A stretch of DNA of 64,000 bases from Rhizobiaceae bacterium (GTDB lineage: Bacteria > Pseudomonadota > Alphaproteobacteria > Rhizobiales > Rhizobiaceae). Position 1 is the first letter of the stretch. Every line of letters starts with the position of its first letter. Positions 1-8,256 of the stretch are shown piece by piece. Made by a program: the position numbers and the translations under genes. The stretch spans positions 45,859 to 109,858 of the forward strand of contig CAJPFN010000001.1 in NCBI GenBank assembly GCA_905339215.1, written 5' to 3'. A model generated the notes under the pieces. The model was not told the origin of the DNA, made no database searches, and saw nothing but the letters and a program-made list of their open reading frames with translations.

Positions 1-534
1 ATGCGAGAAAACCGCATCGAGCGCGCTGGCCGTGGTCGCGGCGCTATATTGCGGGTAGAGGGGAAAGAGCAGAATACGGTCGCAGCCCATCCCCATCAGC
101 CGGTCGATGACCCGGCCAATCAACGGCGAGCCATAGCGCATCGCCCAGTCGACCCTCACCGCTGCATCGTCAAAGCTGCGGGTCAACCCTTCGGCCTGAG
201 CGCACGTGATGACCTTCAGCGGAGCCGCCCCCGCCCGCCGGTCCCATATCTGACGATAGGCATTGGCCAGGCTCTTCGGCCGCCGGCTGAGAATGAGCCC
301 GTTCAGGATCAGCCACCACACGGGCCCGCGCGCCTCGACAACGCGCGGGTCCGACAGGAACTCTCCGAGATACCGCCGAACGGACCAGAAGTCCGGGGAT
401 TGCGGCGATCCGAGGTTGATCAGCAGAATGCCGATCCGGCCATCTCGAGCCTCGCTGTCCGGCGCGCGCGGTGCCGCCACCGTCCCCTGGTGCGGGTGCT
501 GCATTTCGGTCGGCGGGCAAAACGTCGCTTCCAT
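1..534 (-). CDS. hemH: Ferrochelatase, N-terminal part (runs off the left edge)
   Basis: Protoheme ferro-lyase inserts Fe2+ into protoporphyrin IX, the last step of classical heme b synthesis, at the cytoplasmic face of the membrane. The visible 178 codons carry family features: LLINLGSP near residue 38, then RYLGEFLSDPRVVE, and a conserved WAMRYGSP segment. The C-terminal half with the metal-binding His/Glu lies outside the window. The chosen ATG at 534 has an AGGTGA ribosome site 6 nt upstream; an in-frame ATG at 549 would overlap the preceding gene. It follows protoporphyrinogen oxidase directly on the same strand and closes the visible part of the nxr-like operon. Its place there suggests dedicated heme supply for the b- and c-type cytochromes encoded upstream (inference). 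Confidence 0.9.
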   Translation of the reverse strand, partial: MEATFCPPTEMQHPHQGTVAAPRAPDSEARDGRIGILLINLGSPQSPDFWSVRRYLGEFLSDPRVVEARGPVWWLILNGLILSRRPKSLANAYRQIWDRRAGAAPLKVITCAQAEGLTRSFDDAAVRVDWAMRYGSPLIGRVIDRLMGMGCDRILLFPLYPQYSAATTASALDAVFSH

Positions 535-539
535 GTTGA

Positions 540-1967
540 TCACCTGCATTGCGGGTTCGCGGTCGCGACGGCGCCAGTTCTCGAGCCGCCGATCCGGAAT
601 GCGGTTTCGGTCGCTTGGCCAAGGTACAGGCTGACGCGCCGAGCGGTATCCAGGGCACAATCGGCGCAGGCACCCACGGACGGGCCGCGCAGGTAATTTC
701 CGGTGACGTACATCCCCGGCGAATCGCTCAGCGCCTGCTCCAGCCGTTCGACCAGCCGGGAATGGCCGCGCCGGAACTGCGGCAGGCCTCTGGGCCATTG
801 CCGGACCCGCGCTACGACCGGGTCGCCACGGGCCCCCACGAGATCGGCGAACTCGCGGCGCACGGTAGAGATCAGCGTATCCGCCGTCAGGCAGGCATGA
901 TCAGGGGCGCGAGCGCCGCCGATGTAGGCGGCGATCGCCACATGGTTCGCGGGTGCGCGCCCTGCAAACATCGTCGAGCAGAACAGTCCGCCATTGACGA
1001 TGCGCTCTTCGCCGCCGGGGGTCAGATATCCCAGCCCGTCGAGCGGATGCGCGACCTGGTCGCGCCTGTAGCCAAGAAAGACCACCGCGAGCGGAGGAGC
1101 CGCGATGCGCGCGCATTCGTCCGCCGCCCCGGGTGCGATTTGCGCGAACATCTGCGCCGCGACATGGGGTTGCGTGGCAACGACCACGGCTCTGGCATGA
1201 ACGCGCCCACGATCCCCGCTATCGACCGCGAAACCGTGCCGCGTTCGTGCGATCCGGCGCACCGTGACGCCGGTTTTCACCGAATTGCCCAGTCGCAGGG
1301 CCAGCGCGCTGGGCAGGGTGCCGATGCCTTCACGCCATGACGAGAGCTGCCGCGCCGGCATTCTGCCTCCTCTCAGCCGCGCGCGCAGAACCGCCCGGAT
1401 GACCGACCCGTGCGCACGCTCCATAGCGGCCAGCGCCGGCATCACAAAGCCAAGCTCTGTCTGCCTTGCGTCGCCCGCGAACATGCCCGAGACAAGCGGG
1501 TCGAGAACACGCTCGGCAAATTCGGCCCCGAACCGGCGCTGGCCGAATTCGGCGACCGTTTCCTCGGCATCCGGATCGCCACGAGGTTGCCAAAGCTCGG
1601 CCGCCATGCGCGCCCGCCCAGCCCAGGACAGATAGCCGGAGGTCAGAAAAGCCAGCGGGTGAAGACCGATCCCGGCCAGCTGTCCGTTTTTCGTCAGGTA
1701 CCGTTTGCGGACACCGCGGCCAAGATCAGTGCGGACATTCCCCAGATCGAGATCTTCGGCCAATTCGGCAATGCCCCTCATGCCAAGATTGACCGTGCTG
1801 GGGCCATGCTCCATCAGAAATCCGCCTATGCGCTCCGAAATCGCATTTCCACCCGGGCGCACCTGCCGTTCGAGGACCAGAACGCTGTGCCCTTCGGCCC
1901 GGAGCGCATGGGCGGTTATCAGACCCGACACGCCGCCGCCGACGATGACCGTATCAACCGAGATCAT
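540..1967 (-). CDS. hemY: FAD-dependent protoporphyrinogen IX oxidase (HemY/HemG type)
   Basis: Oxidises protoporphyrinogen IX to protoporphyrin IX, just before ferrochelatase. The 475-residue product has the length of the oxygen-dependent PPOX family. It begins with a dinucleotide-binding glycine motif (VIVGGGVSGL, residues 7-16) followed by an acidic strand end and the family-typical GGNAISERIGGFLMEHGPST. The ATG at 1967 has AGGAG 6 nt upstream and overlaps the radical SAM gene by 14 nt, so translation is probably coupled. The downstream neighbour is hemH. Other FAD amine-oxidase-fold desaturases look similar, but the hemH neighbour supports PPOX. That a terminal heme pathway pair sits inside a molybdo-enzyme operon is unusual. 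Confidence 0.85.
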   Translation of the reverse strand: MISVDTVIVGGGVSGLITAHALRAEGHSVLVLERQVRPGGNAISERIGGFLMEHGPSTVNLGMRGIAELAEDLDLGNVRTDLGRGVRKRYLTKNGQLAGIGLHPLAFLTSGYLSWAGRARMAAELWQPRGDPDAEETVAEFGQRRFGAEFAERVLDPLVSGMFAGDARQTELGFVMPALAAMERAHGSVIRAVLRARLRGGRMPARQLSSWREGIGTLPSALALRLGNSVKTGVTVRRIARTRHGFAVDSGDRGRVHARAVVVATQPHVAAQMFAQIAPGAADECARIAAPPLAVVFLGYRRDQVAHPLDGLGYLTPGGEERIVNGGLFCSTMFAGRAPANHVAIAAYIGGARAPDHACLTADTLISTVRREFADLVGARGDPVVARVRQWPRGLPQFRRGHSRLVERLEQALSDSPGMYVTGNYLRGPSVGACADCALDTARRVSLYLGQATETAFRIGGSRTGAVATANPQCR

Positions 1968-3252
1968 GGCGTTCTCCTGACCCGGTCTGCACCCCGGTCA
2001 GAAATGGGCGGGACGGGCTGGCACCGGCGGCGAAGCGCTGCCGCGCCAGAGCCTCCAGATGCTCTGCGGTCACGGCGTCGCAGCCATTTTCACGTGCGAA
2101 GGCCTCGGCCCGCTGCCGGACGAAACGGCGCACGAAGGGCGGCACGCGGTCCAGCCTCGTCCGCGCCGCCGGGGTCCAGTCGACGGCGGGCGCGGCCTCT
2201 GGCACATCCGGGATTACCTGTGCCCCGCTGGGCTGGTAGGCGCAAAGCGTATCCTCGCCCATCATGTCGCCGGTCGCGGCGAAGGGGCGCGCGCGGCAAC
2301 CGCCGCAGACCTTCGCGTATTCGCAGACGCCGCAGCGGCCGCCAAGCCGGCGCGCGCGAAGCCGCTCGAAGACCGGCGCGTCGCGCCAGATTTCGGCAAA
2401 GCCACGGTCCCGGATCGAGCCGGCGCCAAGCTCCATGTAGGGACAGGGCGTGACCTCGCCCTCGGGCGTGACGCGGGCATAGCGGGTGCCGGCAAGACAG
2501 CCGCCGGCGTCATAGCCGTGCGCCATGGTGATCGGCCAGTCGGGATCAAGTTCGATCGCCATCCGTTTGAAATGGGGAGCACATTTCGCGCGGATCATGA
2601 TCCCCTCGGTGTCGCGCGCCGCAAGGGTCAGGCGGCGCAGGGTGCGATCATAGCCGGCGCGGCTGATATTGCTGACATGTCGGCCGCGCCCGGTGCAGAC
2701 CAGGAAGAAGACGTTCAGCGCGATCGCCCCACAAGACCGCGCGAAGGCGATCATCGCGTCCAGTTCGTCTGCGGTCTCGTCGGTGACGGTGAAATGGATC
2801 TGAAAGCCCAGCCCGGCGCGGCGGCAGGCGTCGATCCCGTCCATGGTCCGCGCAAAGCCGCCGGGCAGGCCGCGAAATGCGTCATGCCGGCCGGGATCGA
2901 GCGAATCCACGCTGATCCCGACCCCCTGCACACCCGCCTGGCGCAGGGCGGCGACGCGCCGTTCGGTCAACGCCATGCCGTTGGTGCCCACCACCACCAT
3001 CAGCCCGAGGCCGGCGGCATGGGCCGCGATCCGCTCCAGGTCGCGGCGCAGAAGCGGCTCGCCGCCGGTCAGAACCACCATTGTCTCGTCGCTGAGCCCC
3101 GCGATGTCGTCGATCAGCGCGCAGGCCTCTGCGGTGGTCAGCTCCTCGGGATCGGCCTTGTCGCGCGCCCCGGCATCGAGATAGCAATGGGCGCAGCGTA
3201 GGTTGCAGCGCCGGGTCAGGTTCAGGGCGACGAGATACGGTGCGTCCTCCAC
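1954..3252 (-). CDS. Radical SAM/SPASM protein with C-terminal PCP_red domain
   Basis: A 432-residue radical SAM enzyme. The [4Fe-4S]-SAM motif CNLRCAHC (C16, C20, C23) is at the N terminus and GGEP follows. A SPASM-type auxiliary cluster region (CPYMELG, then CGVCEYAKVCGGC and a later Cys) occupies about residues 265-345. The tail, about 370-415 (WTPAARTRLDRVPPFVRRFV onward), matches the small PCP_red fold found at the C terminus of protochlorophyllide reductase subunit ChlB/BchB. Relatives include the heme-pathway enzymes NirJ, AhbC and AhbD. With hemY and hemH behind it, a role in tetrapyrrole side-chain chemistry or heme maturation is the best guess, but the substrate is unknown. The start is GTG at 3252, only 4 nt after the USP-PCP_red gene. 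Confidence 0.75.
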   Translation of the reverse strand: MEDAPYLVALNLTRRCNLRCAHCYLDAGARDKADPEELTTAEACALIDDIAGLSDETMVVLTGGEPLLRRDLERIAAHAAGLGLMVVVGTNGMALTERRVAALRQAGVQGVGISVDSLDPGRHDAFRGLPGGFARTMDGIDACRRAGLGFQIHFTVTDETADELDAMIAFARSCGAIALNVFFLVCTGRGRHVSNISRAGYDRTLRRLTLAARDTEGIMIRAKCAPHFKRMAIELDPDWPITMAHGYDAGGCLAGTRYARVTPEGEVTPCPYMELGAGSIRDRGFAEIWRDAPVFERLRARRLGGRCGVCEYAKVCGGCRARPFAATGDMMGEDTLCAYQPSGAQVIPDVPEAAPAVDWTPAARTRLDRVPPFVRRFVRQRAEAFARENGCDAVTAEHLEALARQRFAAGASPSRPFLTGVQTGSGERHDLG

Positions 3253-3256
3253 GGCC

Positions 3257-4924
3257 TCAGTCCCCTTCGGGCAGCAGCGTGGGATGCCCGCCGGACTGCA
3301 TCGTCCGTTCCATCATCTGGCGTGAGGCGGCGATCACGGTTTCCAGGAGCGCCGGCGTTATCTCGGCGACGGCGGTTTCGGTAGCCTCCGCTTCGGCGCT
3401 TTGCCGCACAGTGTCGCGCACCATTTCGGGCACGCGCGCCAACCGCGCCAGGGCGGCGGCACTCCAGCGTGCCGGGGCGCGGGCTTCCAGGAATGGCCGC
3501 ACATGTCCTGGCATCACCCGGTCGGCGCCGTCGCGGCGCGCGCGTTTTTCGGACCGGAGCCGGATCGCCGCGACCGCCGAGGCATCGCCGTCGGTGCCGG
3601 CCAGCGCCTCGGCCTCCGGGCTCCAGATCACCGGCGCCTCGCGTCTGGCATTGCCGCCGAAATGCGGACAGAGCTTGCGCGTCGCCTGGTCGATCAGGTC
3701 GCAGGTGATGACCGTGTGGCCGCTTTCCTGGGCAAAACGCTGCACCGCCAGGCGGACCATGCCGCGCGCCATGTCGGGCACGCGGTCGAGCTTGGCGTCG
3801 GCCTCTTCGGTCCAGCGGATGGTCTCCTCGGCCAGCGCGTCGAGCGGCGGCACGAAGGCGCTGGCGCCGAGCCAGACATGGCAGGGGGCGCTGCGCAAAA
3901 GGTTCTCGGCATTGCCGCCGATATCAAGCCCGGCATCGGCATGAATGCCGGTGCGGCCGATCAGCAGGAGACTGGCGCCGGTTTTTGCCAGATAGGCCGC
4001 GATGGCGACATGCGGCTTGCCGTCGAGCAGTTCGGTCGTGACAGCAACGCCGTCTTCCTCGGCGATCCGCTCGGCAAGCGCCAGATGCGAGCGGTAGATC
4101 TTTGCCAGCCCGTCGTCGATGATCTCTTCGTGCAGCTTCTCCTGCTCCTTGAAACGAAAGACCTTGCCGGCTTCGTCGCTGAGCACCCCGGCGATGCGGT
4201 TGAAGGCGACGTAATGAAAATAGGGATCATAGGCCGCCACCACATGGACCGGCACCGACAGGGAACGGCCAAGCGCCAGCGCCGTCGTCAGCGCCCCGAA
4301 GCCACGCGCCGAGCCGTCGATAGCGGCGACCAGGGGACCGTCGCCCAGCGCGCGTCCGGCGTCACGGATCACCAGAAGGTCGATCGTGACCCGTCGCGCG
4401 ACCCGCTCGCAGACCGTGCCGATACCGGCGCCCGGCACCGCGCCCAGCCCCTGCGCCCCGAGCGCCAGCAGGTCGAAGCCGCCGGCGGCCACGGCCTCGA
4501 CGATCTGGCGGTAGTTCTTGCCTTCCGGGCTGAGACGGCCGTAGGCGACGCCGGTCGCGGCGCAGGCCGCGGCCGCGGTGTCGTGGTAGCTGTCGGAGAT
4601 GATCCCGAGACCGCGCGTAATCAGGCTGTCATGCACCGCGCGCTGGTGCTCGATGCCGTCCTCGGTCCGGTAGCGATCCGGCAGGCCGCCTTCCATCTGC
4701 TTGAAGCGCCGATCGTGCAGGCGGGCGGCATAGGCATGGATGCCGGTGATGGTGCCGTCGGCCGCACCGGCCAGGCGCAGCGCCTCGGTCAGCGCGCGGT
4801 CGGCGTGGTCCGAGGCGTCGAGCGCCACCAGGATGCGTTTCGGCAGGTTTTCGGCGGCGGTCGCGGTTTTCGATGCGGTCGGGGCGGTGCCGGTGACAGC
4901 GATGGGGTCAGGAAGGCTCGTCAT
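3257..4924 (-). CDS. Double universal-stress-protein / double PCP_red fusion protein
   Basis: A 555-residue soluble protein. Residues about 28-160 (start RILVALDASDHADRALTEAL) and about 170-345 are two universal stress protein folds. The second contains LLLIGRTGIHADAGLDIGG, resembling the nucleotide-binding G-rich segment. Two copies of a PCP_red-like helical module follow: about 360-410 (LDRVPDMARGMVRLAVQRFA) and about 482-527 (RVPEMVRDTVRQSAE). The same module ends the next gene. The ATG at 4924 has GGGGAGG 6 nt upstream and overlaps the gamma-subunit gene by 17 nt; a longer upstream reading lacks support. USP proteins often bind ATP/AMP. A sensing or scaffold role for tetrapyrrole or Fe-S assembly in this operon is inference only. 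Confidence 0.75.
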   Translation of the reverse strand: MTSLPDPIAVTGTAPTASKTATAAENLPKRILVALDASDHADRALTEALRLAGAADGTITGIHAYAARLHDRRFKQMEGGLPDRYRTEDGIEHQRAVHDSLITRGLGIISDSYHDTAAAACAATGVAYGRLSPEGKNYRQIVEAVAAGGFDLLALGAQGLGAVPGAGIGTVCERVARRVTIDLLVIRDAGRALGDGPLVAAIDGSARGFGALTTALALGRSLSVPVHVVAAYDPYFHYVAFNRIAGVLSDEAGKVFRFKEQEKLHEEIIDDGLAKIYRSHLALAERIAEEDGVAVTTELLDGKPHVAIAAYLAKTGASLLLIGRTGIHADAGLDIGGNAENLLRSAPCHVWLGASAFVPPLDALAEETIRWTEEADAKLDRVPDMARGMVRLAVQRFAQESGHTVITCDLIDQATRKLCPHFGGNARREAPVIWSPEAEALAGTDGDASAVAAIRLRSEKRARRDGADRVMPGHVRPFLEARAPARWSAAALARLARVPEMVRDTVRQSAEAEATETAVAEITPALLETVIAASRQMMERTMQSGGHPTLLPEGD

Positions 4925-5951
4925 GCCCGACCTCCCCGTCGGCGCGGGCCCGGCGCAGGGCGCGCAGCCCGCCGAACTGAGCTGCAAGCACCCCGGCCGC
5001 CGCAAGGACCGGCGCCCAGTAGATGGCGGAGCCGACCGGCTGTTCGAGGCTCATGAAATACCAGGTCGAAACGGCCTTCTCACCGCCGCGTTCATTGCTC
5101 GAACCGTCCCACACCGCGAAGGCCAGGGGCAGGGTCATTCCCGGCTCCAGTACGAACCCGCCCTGGGCGCGGGGGATCGTCACCAGAACCTGCCATCGGC
5201 CATCTTTCGAAGCACCATGCCCGACCGCGTCCTGCGCCGCCGCCTCGACCGGAGTGAGGGTTCCGAAACCCTCGGCCTGCAACTTCTCGACCGATGTCTT
5301 CGCCTGCAGATCGGGATCGCCCAGCAGACTGCCCGCCGACCAGGAGGTCAGAAACACCTTTTCCGCCCCGTCCCGCCTATAATCGGCGATTTCGGCGATC
5401 TCGCCCGCGGGCCGGCCGGAGAACGGATACCAGTCGTTGCTCATGTCCGGGAACCGGTGGGACACGTCGAACTGCGATCCGTATTGCCAATCCGCCTTCC
5501 ACTGGTAGATCGTCACCGGCTTGCCGGGCTCGCCCATAGCGAAATACGGGATCCCGTCGGCGGGATTGGCCGGAAATTCCAGCGCCACGGCATCGCGAAA
5601 ATCGGCCACCCCGGCGAATTCCGCGTCGGCGCGGGTGTCGGCCCATTCCAGCAGAACCGCCAGATGCTCGCCGTCATAAAGCGCGCGCACGGTCAGCGAG
5701 GTCACACCTGTCTTGTAAAGGCGTGGCTTGACCACGGCCTGCGGCGCCAGCGGAACAGGCAACACATCCGTCTGCTGCCAGGCCGGATCGTCGAGCGTGT
5801 CCGGCACGCGCCCGACCGATTTCGCGATCAACGAAGCCTTTTCCTGGGCCTGCGCCGGGCGGGTGCCGGCCCCGAACACCGCCGCGGCCGCCCCTGCCAG
5901 CGGCGCCAGAAGAACGCCCCTGCGCAACAGTCTGATATCGAAGAGGCTCAT
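4908..5951 (-). CDS. nxrC: Gamma subunit, heme b (ethylbenzene-dehydrogenase-type) of the NXR-like enzyme
   Basis: A 347-residue exported protein of the EB_dh heme-binding family, the electron-relay gamma subunit of type II DMSO-reductase-family complexes (EbdC, ClrC, SerC, NxrC). It has an N-terminal signal sequence (RRGVLLAPLAGAAAAVFGAG, cleavage after about residue 36), a beta-rich domain with the family segment ALYDGEHLAVLLEW, and a C-terminal hydrophobic helix at about 305-325 that could anchor it to the periplasmic membrane face. The single b heme passes electrons between the beta subunit's Fe-S chain and a cytochrome c. The start has a strong AAAGGAGG site, and its ATGA overlaps the chaperone stop. 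The axial heme ligands (Lys/Met in the family) could not be assigned. Confidence 0.82.
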   Translation of the reverse strand: MSLFDIRLLRRGVLLAPLAGAAAAVFGAGTRPAQAQEKASLIAKSVGRVPDTLDDPAWQQTDVLPVPLAPQAVVKPRLYKTGVTSLTVRALYDGEHLAVLLEWADTRADAEFAGVADFRDAVALEFPANPADGIPYFAMGEPGKPVTIYQWKADWQYGSQFDVSHRFPDMSNDWYPFSGRPAGEIAEIADYRRDGAEKVFLTSWSAGSLLGDPDLQAKTSVEKLQAEGFGTLTPVEAAAQDAVGHGASKDGRWQVLVTIPRAQGGFVLEPGMTLPLAFAVWDGSSNERGGEKAVSTWYFMSLEQPVGSAIYWAPVLAAAGVLAAQFGGLRALRRARADGEVGHDEPS

Positions 5952-6697
5952 GTCACCCTCCTTTCATCGGCCGCGCCGGTTCCTGCCAGCCCCGGGCAGG
6001 CAGCGCAGGCGCCATCGTCGATCCGGTCCTTGTCGCCCTCGTTGAGGAACGGATCCGCATGGCGGGTAATCCCCATCGCGGCCAGTTCGTGCGACAGAAA
6101 GGCATCGAGAAGCCCGGCCACCGCCGCGTGGATGCCGGTGGGCGACTTGGCGATCACGCGGTGGGCAAATCCGAACGCCCAGCGGCCGAGATGTTCATCG
6201 AGAAAGGCGCGCTGCGCATCGTGGCAAAGTGCAATGCGCTCCGACGGATGCCCCTGCTTTGCGGCGAAGGCCTGTTTCTGGCAAAGGAACTCCATGAATT
6301 CCAGTTCGAAGGCCAGGTGATCGGGACGGTCGTGGGCATCGTCCGCCAGTGCCAGCCCGAAAGCCCGATAAAAGCCCGTGACATCGGCCAGGGTCTGGGT
6401 CTTTTCGAAGATATGTGCCTGGCCGTATTCGGCCTCGTAGGGCGGACAGTCTTTGGACACGGCATGGCCGAAACAGGCGACATGCGCCCGTTTCAGATCC
6501 GCTTCTGAAAGCCTGACGGCTGTCGCGCAGCCATGTTCGGCACCGGACATACCAAGGCTGTGCAGCCCCGCTTCGGCAATCGGCCATTGGCGTTGCAACC
6601 GCGCGGCAGCACCGGGCACAGGATCGGCAAAGGCGAGCGCCAGAAAACGGTAGATCTCGGCCCGGGCGGTGGCGGACTGGATGCCGGATGTGTCCAT
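5948..6697 (-). CDS. TorD/NarJ-type molybdoenzyme assembly chaperone
   Basis: A 249-residue all-helical cytoplasmic chaperone of the TorD/DmsD/NarJ superfamily. It binds the catalytic subunit, guards its Tat signal and holds the apo-protein until molybdenum cofactor is inserted. Typical features are the N-terminal AEIYRFLALAFADP and the central CPPYEAEYGQAHIFEKT followed by DVTGFYRAFGL. The start at 6697 (MDTSGIQS) was chosen because the protein family begins there and it lies 13 nt after the beta-subunit stop; upstream codons read as noise. The C terminus has closely spaced cysteines (DDGACAACPG) that are not a usual TorD feature. In the operon it lies between the nxrB-like and nxrC-like genes, the usual position for such chaperones. 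Confidence 0.88.
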   Translation of the reverse strand: MDTSGIQSATARAEIYRFLALAFADPVPGAAARLQRQWPIAEAGLHSLGMSGAEHGCATAVRLSEADLKRAHVACFGHAVSKDCPPYEAEYGQAHIFEKTQTLADVTGFYRAFGLALADDAHDRPDHLAFELEFMEFLCQKQAFAAKQGHPSERIALCHDAQRAFLDEHLGRWAFGFAHRVIAKSPTGIHAAVAGLLDAFLSHELAAMGITRHADPFLNEGDKDRIDDGACAACPGLAGTGAADERRVT

Positions 6698-6710
6698 CGT
6701 CTTCACCCCG

Positions 6711-7985
6711 TCAGATCGAGTTGTAATGCTTGTCGGGACGCTCGTAACGCGGCTCCTCGACGGTGACGCGCGCAACCTCTTCGCCGCTCTGGCCGTAGCC
6801 GATGACCGTGTCGTTGAAGATCTCCCATTTCTTGCCGTTCGCCGTGCGTTCAAAGACCTTCTCACCCTCGATGATCTCGTAGCGGAAAACGATCGTCTGG
6901 CTGGCGCGGAACAGTTGCAGCACCGCCAAAAGCTCGCGCGAGGGGAAGCTGTAGGCATCGATTGCGGCATCAACCCCGGGGCCGAACATCTGCCGCAGAT
7001 AGGGGCGCGGCGCCCAGCGCGGCGGGATGTAGTAGCCGTTCGGCTCGGTACCGAACTGCGGATAGAGCGGAAGCGCCACCTTGGCGACCTTCACGAGATA
7101 ATAAAGCGGGTTCTGGCGATCCTCGGCCCATTGCCCCTGTTCGTCGATCTTGACCAGCCCCTGCAGGCGGATCTTGCCGACGCAGGCCGACATGCAGCGC
7201 GTCTCCATCGGCTGGCCGCCGGTCAAGGGATCGGTGCCCTCGATGCGCGGATAGCAGGCGATGCATTTCTCGCTGACCCGTGTCGTGGGCCGGAACATCG
7301 GCTTCTTGTAGGGGCACTGCGCCACGCATTTGCGGTAGCCGCGGCAGCGTTTCTGGTCGATCAGCACGATACCGTCCTCGGACCGCTTGTAGATCGCGCC
7401 GCGCGGACAGGCCGCGAGGCAGGCCGGATAGGTGCAGTGGTTGCACAGCCGCTGAAGGTAGAAGAACCAGGTGCCGTGCTCGGGCAGGCTGGCCGATTCC
7501 ATCGTCAGCTTGTCGCGGTGGTCCTTCGAACCGGTGGCGGTGTCCTCGTAGACGTTCGGCGAGGACCATTCCTGGTCGCTGGGCTCATAGCCGAGCGCCA
7601 CCTCTTCACGCTGAGCGGCCCCGCGCGCGGCCTCGAAGATCGTCATGCCGCCGAACGTGCCATAGGGTCTGGCGGGATCCTCGCCATCGCCCGCCGTCCA
7701 TGCCGAGGTCTTGCCGGCCTCCTGATGCGCGCCATCGAGCATCTTCAGAAGCTTGACGTCCCAGGATTGCGGATAGCCGCCGAACGGTTTCGTTTCAACG
7801 TTGTTCCACCACATGTATTCCTGCCCCTTCGAGAAGGTCCAGGTGGACTTGCACGCCATGGTGCAGGTCTGGCAGGCGATACAGCGGTTGATATTGAAGA
7901 CGAAGGCAAACTGTCGGTCGGGATGCGCCTCGGCATAGGGATAATGCATGTTGCGGCCAAGCTGCCAGTTGAAGACGTCAGGCAT
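6711..7985 (-). CDS. nxrB: Beta subunit with four Fe-S clusters, NXR/periplasmic-NAR type
   Basis: A 424-residue iron-sulfur subunit that carries electrons from the molybdenum subunit to the heme b subunit. Four cysteine groups are visible: CIACQTCTMACK, CNHCTYPACLAACP, CRGYRKCVAQCP and CIACYPR with the partner CMSACVGK. In the third group a Tyr stands where the cubane Cys would be, as in NarH/NxrB proteins with one [3Fe-4S] cluster. The N terminus NWQLGRNMHYPY and the segments KGQEYMWWNNVETKP and PNGYYIPPRWAP are the ones I associate with Nitrospira/anammox NxrB. The start at 7985 has AAGGAGG 9 nt upstream. It has no Tat signal, so it is probably exported as a complex with the alpha subunit. 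Confidence 0.93.
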   Translation of the reverse strand: MPDVFNWQLGRNMHYPYAEAHPDRQFAFVFNINRCIACQTCTMACKSTWTFSKGQEYMWWNNVETKPFGGYPQSWDVKLLKMLDGAHQEAGKTSAWTAGDGEDPARPYGTFGGMTIFEAARGAAQREEVALGYEPSDQEWSSPNVYEDTATGSKDHRDKLTMESASLPEHGTWFFYLQRLCNHCTYPACLAACPRGAIYKRSEDGIVLIDQKRCRGYRKCVAQCPYKKPMFRPTTRVSEKCIACYPRIEGTDPLTGGQPMETRCMSACVGKIRLQGLVKIDEQGQWAEDRQNPLYYLVKVAKVALPLYPQFGTEPNGYYIPPRWAPRPYLRQMFGPGVDAAIDAYSFPSRELLAVLQLFRASQTIVFRYEIIEGEKVFERTANGKKWEIFNDTVIGYGQSGEEVARVTVEEPRYERPDKHYNSI

Positions 7986-8256
7986 TCTCGGCCCCTCCTT
8001 CGCTGTTGCGGCCCACCGGGCGCCAGGCCGCGCCGACACGGGCAATCAGGGCGCGCACATGATCCTCGCCCCGGTCGAGAAATATCTGATGCGTGGCCTG
8101 AAACCGCGGATGGGTGAAGAGCGTCATCAGCCGGCGTTCGGACCAGCCCATCAGAAGAAATTCCTCGATCACGCATTCCGCCATCCGGTCGGCGTCACCC
8201 CCGGGCACATGCATCGCCACGAATTCCATCGGATCGTCTTCAGCTGCCGGTTTCAT
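7978..8256 (-). CDS. Small protein encoded between the alpha and beta subunit genes
   Basis: A 92-residue acidic, soluble protein that I do not recognise as a named family. It has no signal peptide or membrane helix. Its central part (ADRMAECVIEEFLLMGWSE, then LMTLFTHPRFQATHQIF) is predicted helical and amphipathic. The ATG overlaps the nxrA stop as ATGA, and the stop overlaps the nxrB start by 8 nt, so it is locked translationally between the two subunits and is very likely expressed. The position suggests an assembly helper or regulatory peptide for the complex (inference). Whether homologues occur next to nxr/nar genes elsewhere should decide. Confidence 0.7.
   Translation of the reverse strand: MKPAAEDDPMEFVAMHVPGGDADRMAECVIEEFLLMGWSERRLMTLFTHPRFQATHQIFLDRGEDHVRALIARVGAAWRPVGRNSEGGAENA

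Noticed and set aside
4925..5005. 27-residue N-terminal extension of the USP fusion protein
   Set aside because: It lies inside the gamma-subunit gene, has no ribosome site and no family similarity; ATG 4924 has a strong one.
3401..5056. 551-codon open frame on the plus strand opposite the USP-PCP_red gene
   Set aside because: Antisense shadow; no domain, and the minus-strand frame has clear USP motifs.
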